This document shows, piece by piece, positions 23,946-32,806 of a stretch of DNA of 47,109 bases (the first letter of the stretch is position 1; every line of letters begins with the position of its first letter). A program made the translations under genes and the position numbers. Source of the DNA: a virus; the IMG/VR virus record IMGVR_UViG_3300033141_003356, positions 1 to 47,109 of that record; one strand, 5' to 3'. Below the pieces are notes generated by a model. The model was not told the DNA's origin. It saw only the letters and a program-made list of their open reading frames with translations, and ran no database searches.

Positions 23946-24045
23946 ACTTTAAATTTCCTTCTACTTCAATATATTCATCCATAATAAATTTTATATCTTC
24001 ATAAAATCTTTCCCAATAATCGTTATCTTTTTCTTTTTCGTTCAT
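23932..24045 (-). CDS. Very small acidic protein
   Basis: A 37-residue frame from ATG 24045, starting 11 nt after the LamG gene stop and overlapping the next gene's start by 14 bp. The product is acidic and amphipathic (NDYWERFYEDIKFIMDEY). No Shine-Dalgarno site is evident. It fills an otherwise empty gap in a tightly packed operon, which is the main support. Confidence 0.4.
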   Translation of the reverse strand: MNEKEKDNDYWERFYEDIKFIMDEYIEVEGNLKYGIK

Positions 24046-24055
24046 TTTAATACCA

Positions 24056-25240
24056 TTATGGAAATTTAGGGGTTAAATCAACTTGAAATAAATCACCTTT
24101 TATATATATAAAAAGACTATCACCAACGGTAAAAAGAACATTTCCCGCACCAACTGAAACAGCTCCAAAACCAGCGGTATCAGTATTAATAGATTCAATA
24201 TAATTTGTTATCTTACTTTTGTCAACTTTGATATTATCAATATAAGCCGTACCCCCAAGCATTTGCCCTGTTATCTTTGTGAAATCTAAATGCCTGCTCT
24301 TGGATTCCATATAAGCATCGTATATTTCAGTGGCGGAAAGGGCACGTTTGTATAAGTAGATTTCATCTATAATACCTTGATAATTACGACTAGCATATTG
24401 AGTATCAAATAAATTTGAACCTATACTTATATTAAAATTATTAGGTCCGAAATCAGCTATATAAGTAAGTGACTTGTCAAATATACCATTCAAATATACT
24501 TTGAATGCACTACCATCATATATTCCTACAACGTGCGTCCAGGTATTCAATTTCACGGCAGTGTTACTGGTAACTAATCTACCAGCACCAGCGCCAGACC
24601 AAACCTGTATTTTGCCTGAAGTTTCCTGAATAACCAAAGCATACCCATCAGTCCAACCATCCTTACTTATAATACACTTATCTGAACCCGCAAAAGAAGT
24701 GGGAAATATCCACGCTGAAATAGTTATTTGTCCAGTAATGTCCAAATCATCACAATCATTAACAATAATAGCACTTGCACCATCAAAACTGTATGCACCC
24801 CCAAACATAGAACTATCTGGATTATTTACATTTGTAGCCCCACTATCAATACCGTTGTGTGCGTTTCCGCCATAATCCCCCATATCATTATCTAAAGGAT
24901 AATAAGCTACAAGAGAATCAGAACTTATATCTGACTTCAATGACATCACTGGTTCTCTACCTGTATCTATGTATGCTCTATCGAATATAACAGTATCAAT
25001 CTTTGTACTGTCATCAAGCATAGATATACCAAACGCGTTCATTGAATCTACAAAAGCATCCAATTTTAGAAGTGTTTGTACGCTATCTGATAAAACATCT
25101 TTTATGCCGTCATTAGTCCACATTCGCAGAATCGTCTGTTCAGAATACGTTGAATCCCAACAAACCACTTGAATATAAGTCTGTCCAAATAAAGAAAAGG
25201 GTAATAATAAGATTAGTATTAAAAATAAAATTCTTTTCAT
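24056..25240 (-). CDS. LamG-domain protein with signal peptide
   Basis: A 394-residue protein with signal peptide MKRILFLILILLLPFSLFG followed by Gln, then a helical spacer. A concanavalin-like LamG domain spans about 105-305, with SLVAYYPLDNDMGDYGGNAHNG, GAYSFDGASAIIV, ITISAWIFPTS, KLNTWTHVVGIYDGSAFKVYLNG and GIIDEIYLYKRALSATEI as its standard strands. LamG domains bind sugars and occur in phage tail fibres. The C-terminus (HLDFTKITGQML onward) resembles the fibre-type tail regions. GAGGT precedes the ATG. A virion receptor-binding or surface-displayed lectin is likely; the secretion signal is unusual for the former. Confidence 0.85.
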   Translation of the reverse strand: MKRILFLILILLLPFSLFGQTYIQVVCWDSTYSEQTILRMWTNDGIKDVLSDSVQTLLKLDAFVDSMNAFGISMLDDSTKIDTVIFDRAYIDTGREPVMSLKSDISSDSLVAYYPLDNDMGDYGGNAHNGIDSGATNVNNPDSSMFGGAYSFDGASAIIVNDCDDLDITGQITISAWIFPTSFAGSDKCIISKDGWTDGYALVIQETSGKIQVWSGAGAGRLVTSNTAVKLNTWTHVVGIYDGSAFKVYLNGIFDKSLTYIADFGPNNFNISIGSNLFDTQYASRNYQGIIDEIYLYKRALSATEIYDAYMESKSRHLDFTKITGQMLGGTAYIDNIKVDKSKITNYIESINTDTAGFGAVSVGAGNVLFTVGDSLFIYIKGDLFQVDLTPKFP

Positions 25241-25245
25241 TCCAA

Positions 25246-26250
25246 TTACCTCGCTATGAATTCATCCGCAATGTCTATGACAAGTGTTGTTGGAGATTTA
25301 ACCCAACCAACCCTAACCAAGTATTCCCCGCTCCCACTTGGAGGCGTTTCTGTTAATTCTCCATCTGTTGTGGCAAGATAAACCTCACCACCAATAGTTC
25401 CAAAATTCCAACTTGCATTTGTGATTTCACCATTTATCTGCACATCTCCAAGACTGCCTTCAGCTATGTCTTCCATAGCAATCCCTCTGATTCTTGCAGA
25501 AGTTCTTGACCCGGCATTTGCACACAACACTGTTCCACTATCAGTAACGTAAACAGCATCATATTGCGAAACGCCTCCGGTACCACCTGTCAGTTCTAAT
25601 TTTATATAATCCACTGAAGTTATCCCTGTTAAATTATCTATGTCTATATAACCATCAACGGTTAATGAATATGAACTTGTTTTATTTTCTGAAATTGAAA
25701 CGTGATTAAATAACACGCCTGAATCTGCTACCCCTGTCGCGCCGTCGCCAAACCAACCAAATTCATATAAAGTCCCCCCTGCTGGATTACCGTTTCCACT
25801 TGAAATATACAATCTTGCTCTTACCTGCGCTGAAGAATAGGATATGACAGCTACAGTAGTTCTGTATATTTCATTAGATAAAACTGTATCTGCGATTGAA
25901 GGAGAAACTGAAGTATCTCCTACTGCTCCATAAGTAATATCACAATCGTTACTACCACCAGCCAACCTGTTCGCTATTGATTTTCTACCCACAGTTGTAG
26001 TTACGTTTGAATAAGAACAAATATTAATCGGTTTGTTATATTCAATTAAATCATTTATTTTTAATTGTATTTCATTCAATAATTTTCTATTTACTAAAGA
26101 AGAGTTATTTTTAAATTCTTTGTAAACTTCATTTCTTTTTTTAATCAGAAAATTAATATCGTTTTCCAATACCAAATCTTTTTTTCTTTTGGAAAACAAT
26201 ACATTACCTTTTAAACCCAATTTATTTTTGTAATTAATTATTCTTTTCAT
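25246..26250 (-). CDS. Tail-tip or fibre-associated structural protein
   Basis: A 334-residue protein. Residues 1-85 are charged and helical; about 90-230 is a beta-rich domain (GDTSVSPSIADTVLSNEIYRTTVAVISYSS quoted in part), and about 230-334 repeats the domain of the 142-residue protein at 23517 (GVSQYDAVYVTDSGTVLC, ARIRGIAMEDI, GGEVYLATTDGEL, YLVRVGWVKSPTTLVIDI). It lies directly after the tail-hub-like gene, three bases away, and is probably a tail-tip component. No catalytic motif seen. Confidence 0.7.
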   Translation of the reverse strand: MKRIINYKNKLGLKGNVLFSKRKKDLVLENDINFLIKKRNEVYKEFKNNSSLVNRKLLNEIQLKINDLIEYNKPINICSYSNVTTTVGRKSIANRLAGGSNDCDITYGAVGDTSVSPSIADTVLSNEIYRTTVAVISYSSAQVRARLYISSGNGNPAGGTLYEFGWFGDGATGVADSGVLFNHVSISENKTSSYSLTVDGYIDIDNLTGITSVDYIKLELTGGTGGVSQYDAVYVTDSGTVLCANAGSRTSARIRGIAMEDIAEGSLGDVQINGEITNASWNFGTIGGEVYLATTDGELTETPPSGSGEYLVRVGWVKSPTTLVIDIADEFIAR

Positions 26251-26253
26251 TTA

Positions 26254-27726
26254 TCATCCCCAATCAAAAAACCCCCAATCACCTTGTTGAGCATCGGGAC
26301 CCCAAGTAGTAGTGCCTGATTCTATCAATCTAAATGTATGGTCTGTATCGTTTAATTCCATTTCCTCGCTATGAAACGTATATTTATCAATTAATTCATC
26401 ACCTTTCTTTTCAGTCAATTTTGTATATCTAACAAGTTCAGCTATTACTTCTGAAGCCCATTTAGGTGCTTTTGCAAATTGTATTGTATAAAAAGCATAC
26501 CCACCCCCAATCGTTTTCGTAGTTACAGAAGTAATCATATATGTATTATCAACCGAACTATCCCAATTTGGCGGGTCTAAAGTTAATAACTGTCCTGATT
26601 TATAACCTGTGTTATGTGTTTCAAAACTACCACTTATTCTTGGATAAGCATATTCATTTATTTCCGCAAGCCCTCTGTCTCTTGCTTCATCATTTGAACT
26701 GATGGAATTGTCTATTATTATGCCTTCATGTATTCCGTCGCCACCTTCTATACTTTTAGCATAAGCTTGAGCATCAGCATTTATTACTTGTGTTATGACC
26801 TTTATATTATATGAATACAAACAGAAAACACTATCAGGAACATCAGGAATAACCTCACCTCCTGCTGTATTACAATAGACAGTCTTTGCATTATAATCAA
26901 GCAAATAAGCATAACTAACATCACCATCATCTTTATCCTTTACTCCAACAGTTTTTTCTGTTCCTGTATCCCAATCTACACCTACTCTTATTTCTAAACT
27001 ATGAGGAGAATAATTCAAAACCCATTCTTCAGTTGTTCCATCCCCAGCAAAAGATTCGGTAGTTGGAGAACTTAAATAATTTCCACCATGAACCATTACT
27101 TGATTTTTTACTTCCGAAAAATCCCAATTTATTTTTAGATTTCTAACTGCATCATTATTTTCATCTATTTTATAAGGAGCAATATTTGTTTCTCTTGGAA
27201 AGAAATGTACATCTTTTTCGTAATCAACATACCATTCATACCCAGCTATTTTTGCCAGTCTTCTTATGCATTCTGAAATAGAAACATAATTAAAAACTAT
27301 TGTATCAATAGTAGGACCTGTATCTACATTAGTTGTTGTAAATCCCCATGTGTTATCTATATAATTATTAAAAATATGATTTATAATAGTATTACAACTT
27401 GAATTTGTATAAGCTTCAGCTACCAATCTATATTCCAAAATCCTTTGATAATCAACACAATTAACATAATATTTAAATTTACCAGGAGAAAATTGCACAC
27501 CATCAACACTGTCTATTATCCCACCAAATAAAATTCTTGAAGTATTATCGTCATCCGTTTGTATTATTTCAACGACTTGTCCATTTTGAGGTCTATTAGT
27601 AGGGTCAACTAAAGTAAATGAACAGGTATTTACTTTATCTGTTACTACATCTTGGATTGAAATAGTACCTTTTTCAATCTTTTTTGTTACATCAATACTA
27701 TTAATTGTGGTTTCAATAGATGGCAT
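26254..27726 (-). CDS. Tail hub / baseplate protein
   Basis: A 490-residue protein directly downstream of the tape measure. The N-terminal part has the beta-barrel pattern of phage hub proteins (TTINSIDVTKKIEKGTISI, NTCSFTLVDPTNRPQNG, LFGGIIDSVDG), then YYVNCVDYQRILEYRLVAEAY and SISECIRRLAKIAGYEWYVDYEKDVHFFP, the typical gp27/late-control-D-like middle. The C-terminal part continues with RISGSFETHNTGYKSGQLLTL. These features and the position after the tape measure identify a tail hub. No Shine-Dalgarno site is seen before its ATG, which follows TAATTAATTATA. Confidence 0.85.
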   Translation of the reverse strand: MPSIETTINSIDVTKKIEKGTISIQDVVTDKVNTCSFTLVDPTNRPQNGQVVEIIQTDDDNTSRILFGGIIDSVDGVQFSPGKFKYYVNCVDYQRILEYRLVAEAYTNSSCNTIINHIFNNYIDNTWGFTTTNVDTGPTIDTIVFNYVSISECIRRLAKIAGYEWYVDYEKDVHFFPRETNIAPYKIDENNDAVRNLKINWDFSEVKNQVMVHGGNYLSSPTTESFAGDGTTEEWVLNYSPHSLEIRVGVDWDTGTEKTVGVKDKDDGDVSYAYLLDYNAKTVYCNTAGGEVIPDVPDSVFCLYSYNIKVITQVINADAQAYAKSIEGGDGIHEGIIIDNSISSNDEARDRGLAEINEYAYPRISGSFETHNTGYKSGQLLTLDPPNWDSSVDNTYMITSVTTKTIGGGYAFYTIQFAKAPKWASEVIAELVRYTKLTEKKGDELIDKYTFHSEEMELNDTDHTFRLIESGTTTWGPDAQQGDWGFFDWG

Positions 27727-27735
27727 TATAATTAA

Positions 27736-30621
27736 TTATATTTGTACCATTCTTCTTACATTTACAGCTATTCTTTTGTCAATTTCATTTACAAGTTCAT
27801 CAATTCTTTCACTACTATCAATTGTATTTCCAGTTACATTTATATAAATATTATTAACATTTTTGCTACCAAAATCGCCACCCCTTATCTTGCTTGCTAT
27901 TGCTGATGGGATTATCATTTCACCTCTGTGTATATTGGCTAACATATCTGCAGGAACATTGCTTATTCCTGACCGAGCCCCTATCGGAGAAGGAGAACCC
28001 ATAGCTCTCCATTCGCTTATATTAGGGGCCATACCTATTCCTGTTTTTACTACAGGTACTCTGGGTATTCCACCAGGATACATTCTTCTTAAATTTCTTT
28101 CATAATCAGGGTCGCCTGGGAAAACAGGTTCACCGAATTCATCAAAAACATCTATACCAGACATAGGAACTGTTTTTCCTGTCCAAGGGATACCTGCTTC
28201 ACGTAATTTTCTTATGTAATCTGCTTGTGCCGAACCTTGTATAGCTTGTTGTCTTTTTGCCAAATAAGCTTGATATCTATCCTGTTCTGTATAACCTATA
28301 TCTGACAATACAGCTGCCCCCCAAGCTGTCCCTGCAGCAAGAATACCTGCAGCAGCTCCAACCCCTGCTCCTACACCAACCCCAACGCCAGCTCCCGCTC
28401 CTGCGCCAGCTCCCGCTCCAGCACCAGCTCCTATTCCCAAAGCAGATGTTATTTTACTTTTAACACCTGAAAATATACTACCTATCGTATTTCCTAAACC
28501 ACTAAATATTTCAGAAATACTTTTGCTTCCTTTTAATGTATCTTCCAATATTTTATCTATAAATTTTCCTTTATAATTTTTTGCTATTGCATTCCAGTTT
28601 CCATCTAAAGCATCTTTCAAATCTTCATTCACTTTTGTAATATCTTGTCCTAAAGCAACCCATAAATTGCTGAATGAGGTGGGTTCTTCACCCATCAAAA
28701 TTCCTTTCAACAATTTCTTTTGATTTTCTAAAGATTCTTTATGTGCTTTTTCTGTCTTCTTTATTGACCTTTCATTAATAGATTTTTCGTATTTTTCCCA
28801 AGCTGTCAACATACTATCGGTTGTTTTTTTTGTTTCCTTTTTTACTACAATATTTGATTCCTCTACTTCTTCTTCCTGATTTTCCAAGCTACTAATCAAA
28901 TCTTGTAATTGTTTTTCTTCTTCCGATTTTTTCGTTAAAGTAACTTCTTTTGCCATTCTAATTTTTTTATCAGTATGTTCTCGAATCTTTGCTTCAACTT
29001 TTTCAGTAAATGTTTTTGTTTTATCCAATTCAAATTGTCTATTGGCTTCTGCCCGTTCTCTCATTCTTGCTTCTATTTCTTTTATATCTGCTTCAACATC
29101 TGCTCCAAAAAACCCTTTAGTTTGCAAGTATGTTTTGTAAATAGCGTCTACTGTATTTTTGAAAGCCCCAATTAATTGAGTAAATCCCCCACTTAAATCG
29201 TCCATTAATACTTGAATGGCAGCAATAACCCAAGAAGCTTTTTCCTGTATACCTCCCCAATCCCTTTTCCAAGCTGTATATAATAAGCCAACTGCCGTTA
29301 CTATTGCCATAATGGCAAGAACTACTGGATTTCCAAGAAAAGAAAGATTTAATAACTTGACAGCTGCTGTTATTAATTTTATAGAAGTAACTATTTGTGG
29401 AAGCATAAGTAAGACTGGACCCATAGCTAACATAAAAGCTCCTATACCTCCAGTCAATAATGTTAAAACAGTCGTTAAAGTTTCATGTTTTGAAAGTAAA
29501 TTAGCAATATAACCTATCCATTCTGCAAAACTATCAATAACTTTTCCTATAATAGGTATTAAATTATTTCCAATAACAACCAATAATTCTTCAATTTGAT
29601 TCTTCAAAGTTGCCCATTTCAAAGTAAAACTTTCGTTCATCTTTGTAAAAGCTAAATCAGTTGCTCCGACTGTTTTTTCCATTGCTTTCATGGTAATATT
29701 ATATTTTTCATTCATCGCCCCACTTAAAGATAAGGCTGCTGTCAAAGCTCTAACATTTGGAAACAATTGTGCCATTATTTCTACATTACCGCCAGTGGCC
29801 TCTTTCATTTCATTCATAGCACCAATCAAACCTTTTTCCTGCAACGTTGTAGCGCTTAATTCCAACCCAAAACGTGCGGCAGTCTTTGCTGCATCATCAG
29901 TAGGTTTAATAAATCCTGTCATTAAACCTTTTAATGCTGTCATTGTTGTAGCAGTATCAATACCACCTGCTGTCATAGCTGCCGTTGCTGCTGCCAAGTC
30001 TTCAAAAGAAACGCCTGCATTTGTAGCAATAGGTATAGCGTTACCCATTGTAGCAGCCATTTCTGCAACAGTTGTTTTACCTAAATTCTGCGTTGTAATC
30101 AATGTATCCATTACATGATTAACATCAGTCTGTGCATCACCATAAGCATTCATTATTGTAGATAAAAGATTAACTGAAGTAGCTGTATCTGTAAAACCCG
30201 CTGTAGCCAATTTGGCAGCCCCTTCAACAAAAACTAATGCTTCAGATGTGTCAACCCCAGCAGATAAGGCTTGATACATTGCTTCTGTAAGTGTATTCAA
30301 ATCTTGTGGAACAGTTCTTCCGATTTCACGTAATCCTTTAGCAAAGACTTCCATATTAACTTTAGCAGTGTCAACAAGTGTGGAAACTTTATTCATTCCT
30401 TCTTCAAATTTAGCTGCTTTTATAGTAGCACCTGTCAGACCTGCTGTGATAGCTGCTCCTGCTACCGTGAAAGCTTTTCCTACCACCCTGATACTTGCTT
30501 GATGCTTTTTAATAGACCTATCTAATTCATTTAAATATCCTTTAGCATCTGAAACCATTCTGTTTACTGCTGCTGCACTGGATTTTAAATTAATCAATAT
30601 GTCGCCAAGATTAACACTCAT
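27736..30621 (-). CDS. Tail tape measure protein
   Basis: A 961-residue protein. Residues 1-60 are coiled, about 70-300 is the TP901-type tape measure core (GMNKVSTLVDTAKVNMEVF, TEAMYQALSAGVDTSEAL, AMTAGGIDTATTMTALKGLM), followed by hydrophobic helices (MLALGP region, LAIMAIVTAVGLLYTAW) and long charged coiled coils at about 480-640. A Gly-Ala/Gly-Val repeat lies near 730-760. The C-terminus carries NIHRGEMIIPSAIASKIRGG and strands typical of tape measures. Using about 0.15 nm per residue, the tail would be near 140 nm. The start overlaps the chaperone stop as ATGA. Confidence 0.95.
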   Translation of the reverse strand: MSVNLGDILINLKSSAAAVNRMVSDAKGYLNELDRSIKKHQASIRVVGKAFTVAGAAITAGLTGATIKAAKFEEGMNKVSTLVDTAKVNMEVFAKGLREIGRTVPQDLNTLTEAMYQALSAGVDTSEALVFVEGAAKLATAGFTDTATSVNLLSTIMNAYGDAQTDVNHVMDTLITTQNLGKTTVAEMAATMGNAIPIATNAGVSFEDLAAATAAMTAGGIDTATTMTALKGLMTGFIKPTDDAAKTAARFGLELSATTLQEKGLIGAMNEMKEATGGNVEIMAQLFPNVRALTAALSLSGAMNEKYNITMKAMEKTVGATDLAFTKMNESFTLKWATLKNQIEELLVVIGNNLIPIIGKVIDSFAEWIGYIANLLSKHETLTTVLTLLTGGIGAFMLAMGPVLLMLPQIVTSIKLITAAVKLLNLSFLGNPVVLAIMAIVTAVGLLYTAWKRDWGGIQEKASWVIAAIQVLMDDLSGGFTQLIGAFKNTVDAIYKTYLQTKGFFGADVEADIKEIEARMRERAEANRQFELDKTKTFTEKVEAKIREHTDKKIRMAKEVTLTKKSEEEKQLQDLISSLENQEEEVEESNIVVKKETKKTTDSMLTAWEKYEKSINERSIKKTEKAHKESLENQKKLLKGILMGEEPTSFSNLWVALGQDITKVNEDLKDALDGNWNAIAKNYKGKFIDKILEDTLKGSKSISEIFSGLGNTIGSIFSGVKSKITSALGIGAGAGAGAGAGAGAGVGVGVGAGVGAAAGILAAGTAWGAAVLSDIGYTEQDRYQAYLAKRQQAIQGSAQADYIRKLREAGIPWTGKTVPMSGIDVFDEFGEPVFPGDPDYERNLRRMYPGGIPRVPVVKTGIGMAPNISEWRAMGSPSPIGARSGISNVPADMLANIHRGEMIIPSAIASKIRGGDFGSKNVNNIYINVTGNTIDSSERIDELVNEIDKRIAVNVRRMVQI

Positions 30622-30932
30622 TTATTTTTCCTTGTAAAATCAGCTTTTCTTTTCAAGTTTCTTAAATTCCTTATTTCTAAAATATTTGGTTTTGCATTTG
30701 GGTCAAGGTAATAATCAATATCATTCGGATTTATACCTGCTTTTCGCATCTTTTCCATCATTCTAAAATCTGTTCTCTTTCCACTTTCCAAGCTTTCTTC
30801 TCCTTTTTTGACACTTTTAGCTTCTTCTTTTATTCCTATAAATGCACACAAGGAATCAATTTCAAAAGCTCTTACATCATCCTTTACTTCTAATATAACA
30901 CTCGGCCTCGTTCCGTATCGCCTACCCACCAT
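30618..30932 (-). CDS. Tail assembly chaperone, second frame (gpT-like)
   Basis: The marked frame has 104 residues from ATG 30932, but upstream codons in this frame are open back to about 30998 and encode a smooth continuation (HLLALDMVGRRYGTRPSVILEV), the typical look of a gpT-like segment. No ribosome binding site precedes the ATG. The segment is therefore probably made as a fusion to the upstream chaperone by a programmed frameshift. The C-terminal half has GINPNDIDYYLDPNA and a basic tail. It lies directly before the tape measure, as expected. Confidence 0.85.
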   Translation of the reverse strand: MVGRRYGTRPSVILEVKDDVRAFEIDSLCAFIGIKEEAKSVKKGEESLESGKRTDFRMMEKMRKAGINPNDIDYYLDPNAKPNILEIRNLRNLKRKADFTRKNK

Positions 30933-30954
30933 ATCTAAAGCTAAAAGATGATTT

Positions 30955-31428
30955 TTATTTCGTGCGAAAGGGGGACATTTCTTGCCCCCGCCCCATAGTT
31001 AACTCCCAAATAGCAATCAAGTCAGGAAAATCAAAAAAGGAAGGGGGTACATATTCATCTTCCGTCAAGCCTTCTTTCAAAGCATCTTCATCAAACATAA
31101 CTCTTGGTTGTATAATTGCTATTGTGGCAAATCTATAAAACAAACTCATCATAGACTTAAAATCAGAATCAGAAAAATTCTTCATTTTCGTAAAATCACC
31201 GCTTAAATCATCAACACTTTCCATCTTTGAAATAAGACTATACGTGAATATGTCCTTTTCTATTAAATCAAAAAGTTTTGGCGGTCGAACCAAAACTTTT
31301 ATCTTGGAATTAGGTAATTCAAATATAAAATCCTTTTTTGCTTCCCTCATTTGTGAAGGGGTAACTACTTCATTTTCATTCTCTTCTACTATTTTCTTTT
31401 TAGTTTTTTTAACAACGTTTTCGTCCAT
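30955..31428 (-). CDS. Tail assembly chaperone, first frame (gpG-like)
   Basis: A 157-residue acidic protein between the tail tube and tape measure genes. It has a small beta region (DFIFELPNSKIKVLVRPPKLFDLI) and a helical middle (FSDSDFKSMMSLFYRFATIAIIQP), with a C-terminus EYVPPSFFDFPDLIAIWELTM as in siphovirus tail chaperones. GGAGCC lies upstream of the ATG. Near its 3' end are run-type slippery sequences allowing a fraction of ribosomes to enter the next frame. Confidence 0.85.
   Translation of the reverse strand: MDENVVKKTKKKIVEENENEVVTPSQMREAKKDFIFELPNSKIKVLVRPPKLFDLIEKDIFTYSLISKMESVDDLSGDFTKMKNFSDSDFKSMMSLFYRFATIAIIQPRVMFDEDALKEGLTEDEYVPPSFFDFPDLIAIWELTMGRGQEMSPFRTK
30966..30990 (-). 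promoter_or_regulatory. Probable programmed frameshift site in the tail chaperone genes
   Basis: The second frame is +1 (or -2) relative to the first. Two slippery candidates lie in the overlap: CGGGGGC at 30984-30990, like the -2 site of phage Mu (GGGGGC), and TCCCCCTTTC at 30966-30975, which would suit a +1 slip on CCC. A -1 shift would hit a stop within about 11 codons. The second frame is open from just after a TAA near 30998 onward, covering both candidates. Confidence 0.7.
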
Positions 31429-31461
31429 CTTTTTGGCTCCTTAAATTTTAGTATTTAATTA

Positions 31462-31968
31462 TTATGTAGCTACGTCTGTGTCGCCAAAACAGAATAACTG
31501 ATAACCAGCACTTTTTGAACTATCCCTATAGCCATGAAAAACAGCAGCAATAGTTTTTACGCTTTCCTTATTATAACCTATTTCAAAAGTTTCTTGACAT
31601 AAAGCTTTGAATATAGTTATTTTCTGATTATCATCCGTTTCCCAAGATGGCTCTAAAACAAGTTCAGCTAAATCACTCGTCGATATTGTGTCGCCACCAA
31701 AATCTAACCGTTCATCATCCCCACTTGTGGTTAATGTTCCTTGCGTGAAAACATAAGATAAATTAGTGGGTCCTGTTTCTGCAAGAGGAACGGTAGCGGT
31801 GCAAGCTTCACCCGTCAAGAAAGTTGTTTCTTTCATAGTGTACTGGTCGGCTGTAAAATCTACAAAAGTTGGAGTATATGTAAAAGTTACTCCTCCTGCT
31901 GACCTGCCTAAATCGTTACCATCATACGTAATGGAACAAGGCCCCAAATGTACATCAGTTAAAGCCAT
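31462..31968 (-). CDS. Major tail (tube) protein
   Basis: A 168-residue protein just upstream of the tail chaperones and downstream of head-tail joining genes, the standard place of the siphovirus tube protein. Content fits: beta-rich, starting ALTDVHLGPCSITYDGNDLG, with GGVTFTYTPTFVDFTADQY and later FDFGG-like and TIAAVFHGYRD segments. Expected to polymerise into the tail tube around the tape measure. Ribosome binding site AGGAGATAAAAA is present. Confidence 0.85.
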   Translation of the reverse strand: MALTDVHLGPCSITYDGNDLGRSAGGVTFTYTPTFVDFTADQYTMKETTFLTGEACTATVPLAETGPTNLSYVFTQGTLTTSGDDERLDFGGDTISTSDLAELVLEPSWETDDNQKITIFKALCQETFEIGYNKESVKTIAAVFHGYRDSSKSAGYQLFCFGDTDVAT

Positions 31969-31980
31969 TTTTTATCTCCT

Positions 31981-32421
31981 TTACCCTACATAGTTAGCGT
32001 CTTCCCTTACTTTTACGTGAAAAGAAAGGTATTGTATTGGTAGTTCAATATCTGGGTCTTTCTGCAAATACGGACCCGATATTAGGGCAGAAGCAAAAAC
32101 ATAAGCTTCACCCATTTCCAGATTGTTTTTCCTGTGGAGCAAATCTCTTATCATCCAAGCCATAACTTTTGATATTTGCGAATCATAAGACCTGCAAAAG
32201 ATTTCTACTCTTGCATTATCTATTTCAAGATACGTCTCAATCCCAACATTGCCTTGCCTTCTTATTTTAACAGCATTCACTCCCCTTGCCAAATTCGGAG
32301 ACCACCTATGCAAACAAAAAGTAGGTTTGGTTGTTAAATTGCTTTCACTCCAGGGTGTTGTCCAATTATCTTCTAAATAAGTTTTTAATTGTTCTTCTAA
32401 ATAATTATTTAATGTAGTCAT
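31981..32421 (-). CDS. Tail terminator / tail completion protein
   Basis: A 146-residue protein located between the gp10-like gene and the tube gene. The N-terminal helix (NYLEEQLKTYLEDNW) and the following beta pattern (GIETYLEIDNARVEIFCRS, QISKVMAWMIRDLL, QYLSFHVKVRED) fit tail terminator proteins of the gpU/gp17 type. The start overlaps the upstream stop by one base. Role inferred mainly from order and pattern. Confidence 0.7.
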   Translation of the reverse strand: MTTLNNYLEEQLKTYLEDNWTTPWSESNLTTKPTFCLHRWSPNLARGVNAVKIRRQGNVGIETYLEIDNARVEIFCRSYDSQISKVMAWMIRDLLHRKNNLEMGEAYVFASALISGPYLQKDPDIELPIQYLSFHVKVREDANYVG

Positions 32422-32804
32422 TATTTATTTTCAACTGATTCAAATACATCTTTCTTTAATGCATTGGCTACTAAACTAATAACATCTTTCGATTTTTCTT
32501 CAAGAGCAGGCCATAAAAAAGGTTGTGCATCCATCTTACTTGTTCCTAGTTCAACATAAGGAGCATAATAAGCGTTAACACCCACAATTGTCAAGAAATT
32601 TGAAACTTTCTCTACAAAATGATTCCTTTGTAAATTACCTGTTTTTACTGGAACAATTTCCTGTGATTTTGTTTTAACTATGTTCCCGCTCTCATAAAGA
32701 GCATCACCTAAAACTTCTGCTGTTTCTTTATCAATCCAATCCAATTTTCTCTTTATTGCTTCAAGACCTTCAATTGTCAAATCTAAATATTTTTCGGTAA
32801 CCAT
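32421..32804 (-). CDS. HK97 gp10-like head-tail joining protein
   Basis: A 127-residue protein of the HK97 gp10 family: helix with ALYESGNIVKTKSQEIVPVKTGNLQRN, then VGVNAYYAPYVELGTSKMDAQPFLWPALEE, the diagnostic segments. It helps attach the tail or complete the neck. The order (gp10-like, terminator, tube) is standard. TAATTATG joins it to the preceding gene. Confidence 0.92.
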   Translation of the reverse strand: MVTEKYLDLTIEGLEAIKRKLDWIDKETAEVLGDALYESGNIVKTKSQEIVPVKTGNLQRNHFVEKVSNFLTIVGVNAYYAPYVELGTSKMDAQPFLWPALEEKSKDVISLVANALKKDVFESVENK

Positions 32805-32806
32805 AA

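Noticed and set aside
28380-28440. Gly-Ala/Gly-Val repeat in the tape measure as a separate repeat element
   Set aside because: It is a short in-frame coding repeat typical of a flexible or membrane-active segment, with no sign of mobility.
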